A model generated the notes under the pieces. It was not told the origin of the DNA and ran no database searches. It saw nothing but the letters and a program-made list of their open reading frames with translations. From Fimenecus sp051881395 (lineage in GTDB: Bacteria; Bacillota; Clostridia; Oscillospirales; Acutalibacteraceae), in the NCBI GenBank assembly GCA_051881395.1, contig JBJEPU010000108.1, positions 1-10,809 of the forward strand: DNA of 10,809 nt, read 5' to 3'. A program made the position numbers and the translations under genes. This document shows, piece by piece, positions 1 to 6,979 of this stretch. How positions within the stretch are numbered: the stretch's first letter is position 1; each line of letters opens with the position of its first letter.

Positions 1-56
1 CTTCTTATTATCGGATGATTATTTGCTGTCTGCTATTGAGGCAATGGATTATAAAT
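1..56. other. Sequence at left edge that is not tsf
   Basis: EF-Ts similarity stops at about position 57, and the DNA from there to the left edge does not encode the rest of EF-Ts in any of the three minus-strand frames. On the plus strand, the frame starting at base 2 is open from the edge and reads FLLSDDYLLSAIEAMDYK, which looks protein-like. It then runs antisense into tsf until a stop near 203. This could be the end of another gene, brought in by an insertion or rearrangement, or an assembly artefact at a contig end. I do not recognise the protein. What is seen is the loss of homology; the origin of the segment is inference. Confidence 0.4.
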
Positions 57-425
57 TTCGACAGTTTTGTCAGAGTCAACCGCCTTTACTTTCAGCAAAG
101 CGTCCACATCAGCGGGTTTTGCCGCAACAACGGTTTTTGCAACCTTGTTTGCAAGCGCAACAAACGGCTCGCCTTTTGCAACGAAGTCGGTTTCACAGTT
201 GATTTCGACCAAAGCGCCGCAAGCCGCGTCGCTGTATGCGGCAACAACGCCTTCTGCCGCAACTCTGCTGGCCTTCTTCGCAGCAGAAGCCAAACCTTTT
301 TCTCTCAAAATATCAATAGCCTTGTCCATATCGCCGTCGGATTCAACAAGTGCTTTTTTACAATCCATCATACCGACGCCGGTTTTTTCACGCAGCGCCT
401 GCACATCTTTTGCGGTAAATGCCAT
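33..425 (-). CDS. tsf: Elongation factor Ts, N-terminal part only (interrupted)
   Basis: EF-Ts is the nucleotide exchange factor that reloads EF-Tu with GTP during translation elongation. The N-terminal domain is clear: MAFTAKDVQALREKTGVGMM, then DCKKAL near residues 21-26, and later the core-domain signature NCETDFVAK, whose TDF region contacts EF-Tu. The start is well supported by AGGAGG placed properly before the ATG. The reading frame ends after 130 codons, while bacterial EF-Ts normally has roughly 200-300 residues. Homology runs through Asp-Lys-Thr-Val-Glu (to residue ~123) and is followed by seven unrelated residues and TAG. No other frame restores the protein, so this is not a simple frameshift. 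The gene follows rpsB as usual, 71 bases downstream. Either the gene is disrupted or the assembly is chimeric here. The identity is certain; the cause of the break is not. Confidence 0.93.
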   Translation of the reverse strand: MAFTAKDVQALREKTGVGMMDCKKALVESDGDMDKAIDILREKGLASAAKKASRVAAEGVVAAYSDAACGALVEINCETDFVAKGEPFVALANKVAKTVVAAKPADVDALLKVKAVDSDKTVEIYNPLPQ

Positions 426-454
426 AAAAAATTCCTCCTAATCTGTTTTGAAAG

Positions 455-484
455 TATGCCCGCACCGTTAAAAGCGCGGGCATA
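455..484 (-). other. Intercistronic hairpin between rpsB and tsf
   Basis: A perfect 9-base stem, TATGCCCGC paired with GCGGGCATA around a 12-base loop, lies in the 71-base gap after the rpsB stop and before the tsf ribosome binding site. In the direction of transcription it is followed by CTTTCAAAACAG rather than a run of T, so a full intrinsic terminator is unlikely. It may act as a partial attenuator, processing site or stabiliser that sets the S2:EF-Ts ratio. The structure is seen; the role is inference. Confidence 0.55.
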
Positions 485-496
485 TGGTGTTTTGCA

Positions 497-1237
497 TTAT
501 TCAGCAATGGCTTCCTCAGCGGGAGCTTCTTCTTCGACTGCCGCGGCACCCTGCATACCCTGTCTGCCTTCGATAACAGCATCCGCCATAGCGCCTGCAA
601 TCAGTTTGACAGCGCGGATAGCGTCATCGTTACCAGGGATAACATAGTCGATTTCATCGGGGTCGCAGTTGGTGTCAACGATAGCGATAATCGGAATACC
701 GAGTTTCTTTGCCTCTGCAACGGCGATTCTTTCTTTGCGCGGGTCAACAATGAACATAGCAGCGGGCTGCTTTTTCATTTCGGTGATACCGCCCATAAAT
801 TTTTCGAGTTTTTCAATTTCCAAATCGAGCTTTGCGGCTTCTTTCTTCGGCAAAATGTCGAAAGTGCCGTCAGCTTTCATGGCTTGAAGCTGACCGAGTC
901 TCTTAATTCTTCTTTTAATTGTGCTGAAATTGGTAAGCATACCGCCGAGCCAACGCGCGTTGACATACGGCATACCGCAACGCTGTGCTTCTTCCTTAAT
1001 GGAGTCCTGCGCCTGTTTTTTGGTACCGACGAACAGGATTTCGTCACCTTCTGCCGCGATGTCGCGTACAAACATATACGCTTCTTCAAGTTTTTTCACG
1101 GTTTTCTGCAAATCAATGATGTAGATACCGTTTCTTTCGGTGAAGATGTACTCCGCCATTTTGGGGTTCCATCTTCTGGTCTGGTGACCGAAGTGGACGC
1201 CTGCTTCGAGCAGTTGTTTCATGGATACGACTGACAT
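497..1237 (-). CDS. rpsB: 30S ribosomal protein S2
   Basis: S2 is a primary structural protein of the small ribosomal subunit and is needed for S1 or mRNA-platform assembly. The 246-residue product has the family hallmarks: MKQLLEAGVHFGHQTRRWNP near the N-terminus, then GIYIIDLQKTV, the WLGGMLTNF segment and a C-terminal IPGNDDAIRAVKLI. It ends in an acidic, alanine-rich tail, which is common in Firmicutes. The start is fixed by AAGGAGG just before the ATG and by the typical MSVVSMKQLL opening. It heads the rpsB-tsf unit and is preceded by a strong promoter and a structured leader, as expected for autogenously controlled ribosomal protein operons. Length and sequence are normal, and nothing is odd in the gene itself. 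Confidence 0.98.
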   Translation of the reverse strand: MSVVSMKQLLEAGVHFGHQTRRWNPKMAEYIFTERNGIYIIDLQKTVKKLEEAYMFVRDIAAEGDEILFVGTKKQAQDSIKEEAQRCGMPYVNARWLGGMLTNFSTIKRRIKRLGQLQAMKADGTFDILPKKEAAKLDLEIEKLEKFMGGITEMKKQPAAMFIVDPRKERIAVAEAKKLGIPIIAIVDTNCDPDEIDYVIPGNDDAIRAVKLIAGAMADAVIEGRQGMQGAAAVEEEAPAEEAIAE

Positions 1238-1331
1238 AAAAATTTCCTCCTTATTTTTGCCGCCGCACAGTTCCTCTTACCGACAAGACATAAAATGCAA
1301 TTTTGTCGGAATCCCCGTGCGTGTGAATTGC
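1238..1331 (-). promoter_or_regulatory. Structured 5' leader of rpsB
   Basis: About 95 bases separate the predicted start of transcription from the rpsB ATG. Within them a 7-base stem (CCGACAA at 1280-1286 with TTGTCGG at 1303-1309) is nested inside an outer 5-base stem (CGCAC at 1264-1268 with GTGCG at 1317-1321), separated by unpaired internal stretches. A nested helix with internal loops just before rpsB is what one expects of a ribosomal protein leader bound by S2. Autoregulation by S2 is established for gammaproteobacterial rpsB; extending it here is inference. The ribosome binding site itself lies outside the stems. Confidence 0.5.
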
Positions 1332-1337
1332 GATAGC

Positions 1338-1366
1338 ATTATACCACCCGCATTTGAATATTGCAA
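1338..1366 (-). promoter_or_regulatory. SigA promoter of rpsB-tsf
   Basis: On the minus strand, TTGCAA (1361-1366) is followed after exactly 17 bases by TATAAT (1338-1343), with TG one base upstream of the -10 (extended -10). This near-consensus vegetative promoter fits a highly expressed ribosomal operon. It starts only 11 bases after the stop codon of the preceding DUF3006 gene. Confidence 0.9.
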
Positions 1367-1376
1367 GGGTTTTTTC

Positions 1377-1598
1377 TCAATCTGAGAAAATATTTTTTTG
1401 AAGCTGAAACAGTTTTGCTTTACGCGCGGCGGTTTTTACTTCGTCTACATAGTATTTTCCGTCCGCACCCACAAGAACCACACTCCCCTCGGATACAGGA
1501 GAGACAAACGCCGTAAGCGGTACTTGCAGAAATGTTTTATTGTCTCTTTCTAAAATCACCAAATCATTTTCAAGGCGGTCAACAATAAAAGTTTCCAT
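1377..1598 (-). CDS. DUF3006 family small protein
   Basis: This 73-residue protein opens METFIVDRLENDLVILERDN and continues with a predicted beta-rich pattern (strands around residues 2-9, 12-18, 22-30, 38-44), matching DUF3006. Proteins of that family are small, and their genes are often found beside ComEC-like metallo-beta-lactamase hydrolases, as here. There is no signal peptide, membrane segment or catalytic motif. Its ATG begins one base after the stop of the upstream hydrolase gene, and GGAG lies seven bases before it, so the two are almost certainly cotranscribed and translationally coupled. The function is unknown; a role as partner or regulator of the hydrolase is inference from the pairing. 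It is the last gene of its operon. Confidence 0.85.
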   Translation of the reverse strand: METFIVDRLENDLVILERDNKTFLQVPLTAFVSPVSEGSVVLVGADGKYYVDEVKTAARKAKLFQLQKNIFSD

Positions 1599-1599
1599 T

Positions 1600-2538
1600 T
1601 TATTTCTCCGTTTCTACGGAAACGGTATTGCCGTCCGAAGTCACAACAATATTTCCGTTTCTGTCCGTCCGCCGATAGTCAATTTTCAGTTCATCAAGGC
1701 GGGTTAAAATCTTTTCACTCGGGTGACCGTAAGCGTTCTTTTCTCCGCAGGAAATCACGGCAAGCGTTGGTTGCACCGCCGCTAAATATCCGGCAGAAGA
1801 AGAGGTGTTGCTGCCGTGGTGCCCGAGTTTGATAACATCCGCCGAAACGGGAAAACCGGCGTCCAAAATATCCTGCTCCGATTTCTTTTCGGCGTCGCCC
1901 TGAAACAAAAAGGCCGTGTTTCCGTAAATAAATCGTACAACAACAGAAGAATTGTTCAATTCTTCGTAGTCTTTGTTCGGTGCAAGTACCGTAAAACTGC
2001 ACTCGGAGAGCGAATAACTGTTCCCCGGCTTTGCGGCAATAACCTTTGCACCGCTGTCAGCCAAAGCATACAGTAAATCCTCATAAGTTTTTGAGGTCGG
2101 CATATTTTCCTCGGTATATTTCGGCATTATGACATTTTGCACGGTATAATTTTTGAGGATTTCATCCGCACTGCCGATGTGGTCCGAATGGGCATGCGTT
2201 AAAATCAAATAGTCGATTTCCGACACATTCTGCGATGTCAGATAGGTATGAATTGCGTCGTAACTGTCGACTTCGCCCGCGTCGATTAAAACGGTATCCT
2301 CACCGCAAATGATTAGTGAACAGTCCGCCTGACCAACATCTATGTAATGTACCGAAAAGGCATAGTCTTTGGCGTCGACCGCTTGATTGATGCCGCTTTC
2401 CCGAAACAAGTCGCCAAAGGTAGGTAAGCCGAGTTTCGGCGCATATGTTACCAACACGGCAAACAAAACGCAAATGGCAAGTACGGCAATTTGTATACCG
2501 CGTACTTTTTTATTTTTTGTGTGCGCGTGATTTGCCAT
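1600..2538 (-). CDS. Membrane-anchored ComEC-like metallo-beta-lactamase-fold hydrolase
   Basis: The 312-residue product has a short basic N-terminus, one hydrophobic segment (about residues 14-33) and then a metallo-beta-lactamase domain. The metal motif THAHSDH gives His115, His117, Asp119 and His120. Further family motifs are YIDVGQAD (65-72), FQGDAE and GHHGSNTSSS. These match the C-terminal hydrolase domain of the competence protein ComEC, but the large ComEC transmembrane channel region is absent, so this is a stand-alone version. The single N-terminal anchor suggests that the domain faces the outside of the cell. The start is supported by GGAGG eight bases before the ATG, which places the first 29 bases inside the end of the radical SAM gene. 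Nuclease or phosphodiesterase activity is likely from the family; the substrate is unknown. Confidence 0.88.
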   Translation of the reverse strand: MANHAHTKNKKVRGIQIAVLAICVLFAVLVTYAPKLGLPTFGDLFRESGINQAVDAKDYAFSVHYIDVGQADCSLIICGEDTVLIDAGEVDSYDAIHTYLTSQNVSEIDYLILTHAHSDHIGSADEILKNYTVQNVIMPKYTEENMPTSKTYEDLLYALADSGAKVIAAKPGNSYSLSECSFTVLAPNKDYEELNNSSVVVRFIYGNTAFLFQGDAEKKSEQDILDAGFPVSADVIKLGHHGSNTSSSAGYLAAVQPTLAVISCGEKNAYGHPSEKILTRLDELKIDYRRTDRNGNIVVTSDGNTVSVETEK

Positions 2539-4393
2539 TGCGTTTGCCTCCGTTGCGCTTGTTGTTTGTTTTTTGGTGGAAATGCGCAGATTCAGCCGCC
2601 TTTTGCGGATGCAACGGACGGATTAAGCATGTTTCCGAAGTGCCGATTAAATCGGTTCTACCGGCTTTTTTCAGCGCTTCTTCGACCAAAGCACGATTTT
2701 TGGGGTTGAAATACTGCATCAGTGCCCGTTGCATTGCCTTGTCATGCGGGTTTTTCGCCACATAGACAGGCTGTAAGGTGTAAGGGTCTAACTCCGTATA
2801 AAACATTGCCGTGGCGATTGTTCCCGGTGTCGGGTAAAAATCCTGTACCTGCTCGGGATGCAGATGCTCCCGTTTAATAAACAGCGCCAATTCCACAGCG
2901 TCTTGTAAGGTTGCGCCCGGATGCGAGGACATCAAATACGGCACCAAATATTGCTCTTTACCGATTTTTTTTGTGTAATCAAAATATTTTTTAGAGAACT
3001 GCAAATAGGCTTCAATATGCGGCTTACCCATCTTGTCAAGGACCGCCGCAGAGCAATGCTCGGGAGCAACTTTTAACTGTCCGCTGATATGATGTTCCAC
3101 AAGTTCGCGGAAAAAGGTATCGTCCTTGTCGCACAGCATATAATCGTATCGAATTCCCGAACGGATAAATACCTTTTTGACTTTCGGCAGTTCGCGAACA
3201 GTGCGTAATATATCTAAATATTCGCTGTGATCGGCTTTTAATGCAGGACAAGGCGACGGCGCCAAGCACTTTTTGCCTTTGCAAAGTCCTGCTTTTTCCT
3301 GTTTTGCGCAGGAAGGATAGCGGAAATTTGCCGTCGGACCGCCGATGTCGTGAATATAACCTTTAAAATCGGGCATTTCCGTAATGCGTTTTGCCTCTGC
3401 AACAATGGATTCTTTACTGCGAGAGGTAATGTATCGCCCTTGATGAAACGCCAAAGAACAGAAATTGCAAGCACCGAAGCAACCGCGGTTTTGCGTAATG
3501 GAAAATTTGACTTCCTCAATACCGGGCACGCCGCCGTCTTTTTCGTAAAACGGGTGATAGGTGCGGCAGTACGGCAATGCGTAAACCGCATCTAATTCCT
3601 CCCGTGTAAGCGGCGCCATCGGCGGATTCTGTACAAGCATTTGCTTGCCGTGCTTTTGCCGAAGTTGTTTGCCGCGAATATGGTCTTGTTCATCTTGCTC
3701 CATACGGCAAGAGACAGCATATTCGCGTTTGGATTTTAATACATTTTCATAGGAAGGGCATTCCGTACAATACGGCGTTTCAGAAACCGGCACAGCATAG
3801 CAGGTACCGCGGATATCGTGCATTTCGCGAATGGGCTCCCCTGCCGCAAGCCGTGCGGCAATTTCCACAGTCGCCTTTTCCCCCATACCGTAAGAGAGCA
3901 AATCCGCGCCGGAGTCAAACAAAATAGAGGGTCGGATTTTATCGTCCCAATAATCATAATGCGCGAAGCGGCGCAAGGACGCTTCCAATCCGCCGATAAC
4001 AATCGGAATATCCCCGTAGGCTTCGCGGATTTTTTGGCAGTACACAATCACAGCGCGGTCGGGGCGCAAGCCCATTTTCCCGCCGGGAGAATACGCATCG
4101 GTACTGCGTTTTTTCTTGGCAACCGTGTAGTGCGCCACCATCGAGTCGATGTTCCCGGACGAAACAAAGAAGCCAAGCTTTGGTTGCCCAAACCGCATAA
4201 AGTCTTTTACGCCGTCTGTTCTCGGCTGTGCCAAAACCGCAACTTTATAGCCGTTTGCTTCCAGCACACGGATGATAATTGCAGCGCCGAAACTCGGGTG
4301 GTCCACATATGCGTCGCCGCTGACATAGACAAAATCCACGCTTTCCCACCCACGCGCGGTCATATCTTCTTTTGAAATCGGTAAAAACTGCAT
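2510..4393 (-). CDS. ygiQ: YgiQ family (UPF0313) radical SAM protein
   Basis: This 627-residue protein begins MQFLPISKEDM and has the conserved DFVYVSGDAYVDHPSFG block of the YgiQ/UPF0313 N-terminal domain. The radical SAM cluster motif is CFGACNFC, with Cys305, Cys309 and Cys312 as the [4Fe-4S] ligands. The SSHPGATLQDAVELALF and DFYPTPGTIATAMFYT segments belong to the usual C-terminal domain. It ends in a Lys/Arg/Asn-rich tail that is probably disordered. I chose the ATG at 4393 because GAGG lies six bases upstream and the protein then starts like its relatives. Two ATGs at 4411 and 4408 lie inside the preceding gene without a binding site. The start is one base after the FtsK/SpoIIIE stop, so cotranscription is nearly certain. 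The reaction of this family is not established. Confidence 0.95.
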   Translation of the reverse strand: MQFLPISKEDMTARGWESVDFVYVSGDAYVDHPSFGAAIIIRVLEANGYKVAVLAQPRTDGVKDFMRFGQPKLGFFVSSGNIDSMVAHYTVAKKKRSTDAYSPGGKMGLRPDRAVIVYCQKIREAYGDIPIVIGGLEASLRRFAHYDYWDDKIRPSILFDSGADLLSYGMGEKATVEIAARLAAGEPIREMHDIRGTCYAVPVSETPYCTECPSYENVLKSKREYAVSCRMEQDEQDHIRGKQLRQKHGKQMLVQNPPMAPLTREELDAVYALPYCRTYHPFYEKDGGVPGIEEVKFSITQNRGCFGACNFCSLAFHQGRYITSRSKESIVAEAKRITEMPDFKGYIHDIGGPTANFRYPSCAKQEKAGLCKGKKCLAPSPCPALKADHSEYLDILRTVRELPKVKKVFIRSGIRYDYMLCDKDDTFFRELVEHHISGQLKVAPEHCSAAVLDKMGKPHIEAYLQFSKKYFDYTKKIGKEQYLVPYLMSSHPGATLQDAVELALFIKREHLHPEQVQDFYPTPGTIATAMFYTELDPYTLQPVYVAKNPHDKAMQRALMQYFNPKNRALVEEALKKAGRTDLIGTSETCLIRPLHPQKAAESAHFHQKTNNKRNGGKRNGKSRAHKK

Positions 4394-4394
4394 A

Positions 4395-6959
4395 TTATTC
4401 CTCGGCATCATTTACAACAGCGTCCGTATCACTTTCGGAGTAGTCGTGCGTTGCACCACCCTGTGCCAACGCGTTCATTTCATACCATTGCTGTTTGGAA
4501 ATCAGCACTTTACGCGGTTTTGCGCCCTCATACGGTCCGATAATGCCGCGTTCCTCCAAATTATCAATAATGCGTGCCGCCCGCGCATAACCGAGTTTTA
4601 ATTTCCGCTGTAAAAGTGTGGTCGAAGCCATTTGCGCGTCCACCACCACTTCAATCGCTTTCGGAATCATCTCGTCGGCTTCGCTTTCGCCGTCCTCATC
4701 GGATGCGACAGCACCGCCGTTCTTTTTCTTGTCCGCCGCGGCTTGACGCTCTATTTCCTGCATGACATCGTCATCGTACGAGGTCTGTTCTTGCCCTTTA
4801 ATAAAGTCTACAACCGTTTCTACCTCTTTATCCGACAGGAAACAGCCTTGTATACGAATGGGCTTGGCAATCCCCACAGGGTAAAACAGCATATCGCCGT
4901 TGCCAAGCAATTTTTCCGCACCAACGGTATCAATAATTGTTCTGGAATCAATTTGTGAGGAAGTTTTTAAGGAAAGACGGCTCGGGATATTCGCCTTAAT
5001 AAGACCTGTAATGACATCCACAGAGGGGCGCTGCGTGGCAATCACCAAATGCATACCCGCCGCGCGCGCCATCTGCGCCAAACGGCAAATGGAGTCCTCG
5101 ACCTCGTGGGGCGCCGCCATCATAAGGTCGGAAAGCTCATCAATAAATATGACAATCTGCGGCAGTTTTTTCTGCCCAATGCTTTCGCAAATGCTGTTGT
5201 ACCCACTGATGTCGCGCACATTGTTGTCCGAAAACATTTTGTAACGCGTCAACATTTCCGTCACTGCCCACGCCAGTGCACCCGATGCCTTTCGCGGGTC
5301 GGAAACCACCGGTACAATCAAATGCGGTATGCCGTTATACACCGTAAATTCAACCTGCTTCGGGTCAATCATCAACAGTTTGACTTCGTCGGGCGTTGCG
5401 TTGTAAAGAATGCTGACAATCATGGCATTCATACAAACAGATTTACCGGAGCCCGTTGTACCTGCCACGAGCAAATGCGGCATTTTGGCAAGGTCGGCAT
5501 ACATACAGTTACCGGCAATATCCTTACCAAGCGCCACAAACAATTTAGATTTTGCACTTCTGTACTGCTCGGTATCCACGATTTCGCGGAACGTGACCGT
5601 TGCGCGGTTTTTATTCGGCACTTCAATGCCGACCGCCGCCTTGTTCGGAATGGGAGCTTCAATACGAATGCCGCCCGCCGCAAGGTTTAAGGCAATATCG
5701 TCCGCCAAATTGGTAATACGGCTGATTTTCACGCCTGCCGCCGGTTGAATTTCATAGCGTGTGACCGACGGACCGCGGCAAATATCCACAATCCGCGTTT
5801 CCACGCCGAAGCTCTTTAATGTGTCCACCAATTTGGTCGCATTTGCCTTTAATTCGTCCTCATATTTTAAATTGCGTGCACTTTTCGGCGCGGCAAGGCA
5901 GGTAAGCGGCGGCTTTTCATATGCCTTTTTCGGCGCTTCGCCGTCCGTTTCCTGTTCTGATTCGCCGTCTTCAATATGCTTCACCGACGCTTTGAGATTG
6001 CCGTCCGCATCGGGAGTCGACACGGCATTATTATCGTCTTTTGTGAATTTTTCAGCGGAAATCGGGATAATACCGTCCTCAGGAACGGTTTGTTTCACCG
6101 TTTCTTCGCCTTTCATTTTGTTGATAATATCATCTAAAAGTATCGGCTTTTGGGACACGGGTTCTTGCGCGGGCGTAAGTGCATCCGCTTCCTCTATGAC
6201 CACAGAAACTTGCGCTTCGTCACCTTTTTTCTTTTTGGGGAATTTTTTGATTTTCTCGTCCGTTACAATCGGCTCGGGACCCAAATCGACATCGACATTA
6301 AATTCCCGTTCTTGCTGTTTGGTAATTTGCTCAATTTTTTCTTCTCGGTAGGCATTTGCTTTTTGCACGGGCTTTGCAACACCGCGGAACAGTTTGATAA
6401 GTGTTGTACCGGTCATCAGCATGATGCAAAGGAACAAAAGAATCACAACAATAGCGATTGCCGCCGCTTTGCCGCTGCCGGTGGCAAGTAAAATCAACCC
6501 GCCGAAAACAGCGCCGACCGCGCCACTGCCGAGCATAGAGCCGTCAATACGATATGTATTGTAGGCGTCGGCAATATCCGTAAAAAAATCGACTTCGCCG
6601 GAAAACCTGAAAATATGTAAGGCACTGCACAGCAGAACAATCAGCGCCATTGCCTCCGCCACTTTAAAGCCGACCTTTGTGCCCGCCTTGTCGAGCGTAG
6701 TCATAATGGCGACATACAAAAGCAACAATGGCACAACAAACGCCGAAAAGCCAAAGAGACCAAAGGAAAGCGTACGAATACCGCCCCAAAGGCCCCCGCC
6801 GGGTATGAGTGTAACACAAATTAAAAATGCAGAAATACAAAACAAAATGATTGCCGCAACTTGCTTTTGCGCCGCGGCGCGTTCCGCCCTTTTTTCTGCC
6901 GCCGTGTTTCGACTCGGTTGGCGTTTTGCTTTTGTTTGCGTACTTTTACTTCCTGCCAT
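4395..6959 (-). CDS. ftsK/spoIIIE: DNA translocase FtsK/SpoIIIE
   Basis: This is a septum-located, ATP-driven double-stranded DNA pump that moves chromosome ends through the division or sporulation septum. The 854 residues show a basic N-terminus, then hydrophobic segments at about 34-53, 64-86, 100-117 and 144-183 (4-5 membrane passes). A charged linker of about 160 residues follows. The motor then has Walker A GTTGSGKS (500-507) and Walker B VIFIDE (Asp607-Glu608), with IATQRPSVDVITG as the sensor segment. A winged-helix gamma domain (about 772-835, LLQRKLKLGYARAARIIDNL) reads the polar KOPS/SRS motifs. GGAGG seven bases before the ATG supports the start. The gene lies 20 bases after tepA, a pairing also known in Bacillus. 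Whether this copy serves vegetative division, sporulation or both cannot be told from sequence. Confidence 0.97.
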   Translation of the reverse strand: MAGSKSTQTKAKRQPSRNTAAEKRAERAAAQKQVAAIILFCISAFLICVTLIPGGGLWGGIRTLSFGLFGFSAFVVPLLLLYVAIMTTLDKAGTKVGFKVAEAMALIVLLCSALHIFRFSGEVDFFTDIADAYNTYRIDGSMLGSGAVGAVFGGLILLATGSGKAAAIAIVVILLFLCIMLMTGTTLIKLFRGVAKPVQKANAYREEKIEQITKQQEREFNVDVDLGPEPIVTDEKIKKFPKKKKGDEAQVSVVIEEADALTPAQEPVSQKPILLDDIINKMKGEETVKQTVPEDGIIPISAEKFTKDDNNAVSTPDADGNLKASVKHIEDGESEQETDGEAPKKAYEKPPLTCLAAPKSARNLKYEDELKANATKLVDTLKSFGVETRIVDICRGPSVTRYEIQPAAGVKISRITNLADDIALNLAAGGIRIEAPIPNKAAVGIEVPNKNRATVTFREIVDTEQYRSAKSKLFVALGKDIAGNCMYADLAKMPHLLVAGTTGSGKSVCMNAMIVSILYNATPDEVKLLMIDPKQVEFTVYNGIPHLIVPVVSDPRKASGALAWAVTEMLTRYKMFSDNNVRDISGYNSICESIGQKKLPQIVIFIDELSDLMMAAPHEVEDSICRLAQMARAAGMHLVIATQRPSVDVITGLIKANIPSRLSLKTSSQIDSRTIIDTVGAEKLLGNGDMLFYPVGIAKPIRIQGCFLSDKEVETVVDFIKGQEQTSYDDDVMQEIERQAAADKKKNGGAVASDEDGESEADEMIPKAIEVVVDAQMASTTLLQRKLKLGYARAARIIDNLEERGIIGPYEGAKPRKVLISKQQWYEMNALAQGGATHDYSESDTDAVVNDAEE

Positions 6960-6979
6960 TTTTCGTTCCTCCGATTTTT

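Noticed and set aside
1..75. A simple frameshift or sequencing error as cause of the short tsf
   Set aside because: None of the three minus-strand frames to the left of base 57 resembles the remainder of EF-Ts.
15..647. Plus-strand open frame of 210 codons across tsf and rpsB
   Set aside because: It runs antisense to two certain genes, and its sequence is Cys/Phe/Ser rich without domain signals. The protein-like reading at the left edge is in a different frame.
1372..1389. Inverted repeat TTTTCTCA/TGAGAAAA at the end of the DUF3006 gene as a terminator
   Set aside because: It lies across the last codons, and on the transcribed (minus) strand it is followed by AAAAAACCC. The T run is on the other side, inside the coding region.
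4394..4411. Two upstream ATGs for the YgiQ gene
   Set aside because: They have no ribosome binding site and lie inside the end of ftsK/spoIIIE. The ATG at 4393 has GAGG at good spacing and gives the family-typical N-terminus.
5761..6351. Long plus-strand open frame of 196 codons opposite ftsK/spoIIIE
   Set aside because: It is antisense to a well-supported gene, low in complexity (Ser/Phe rich), and has no family resemblance or ribosome binding site.
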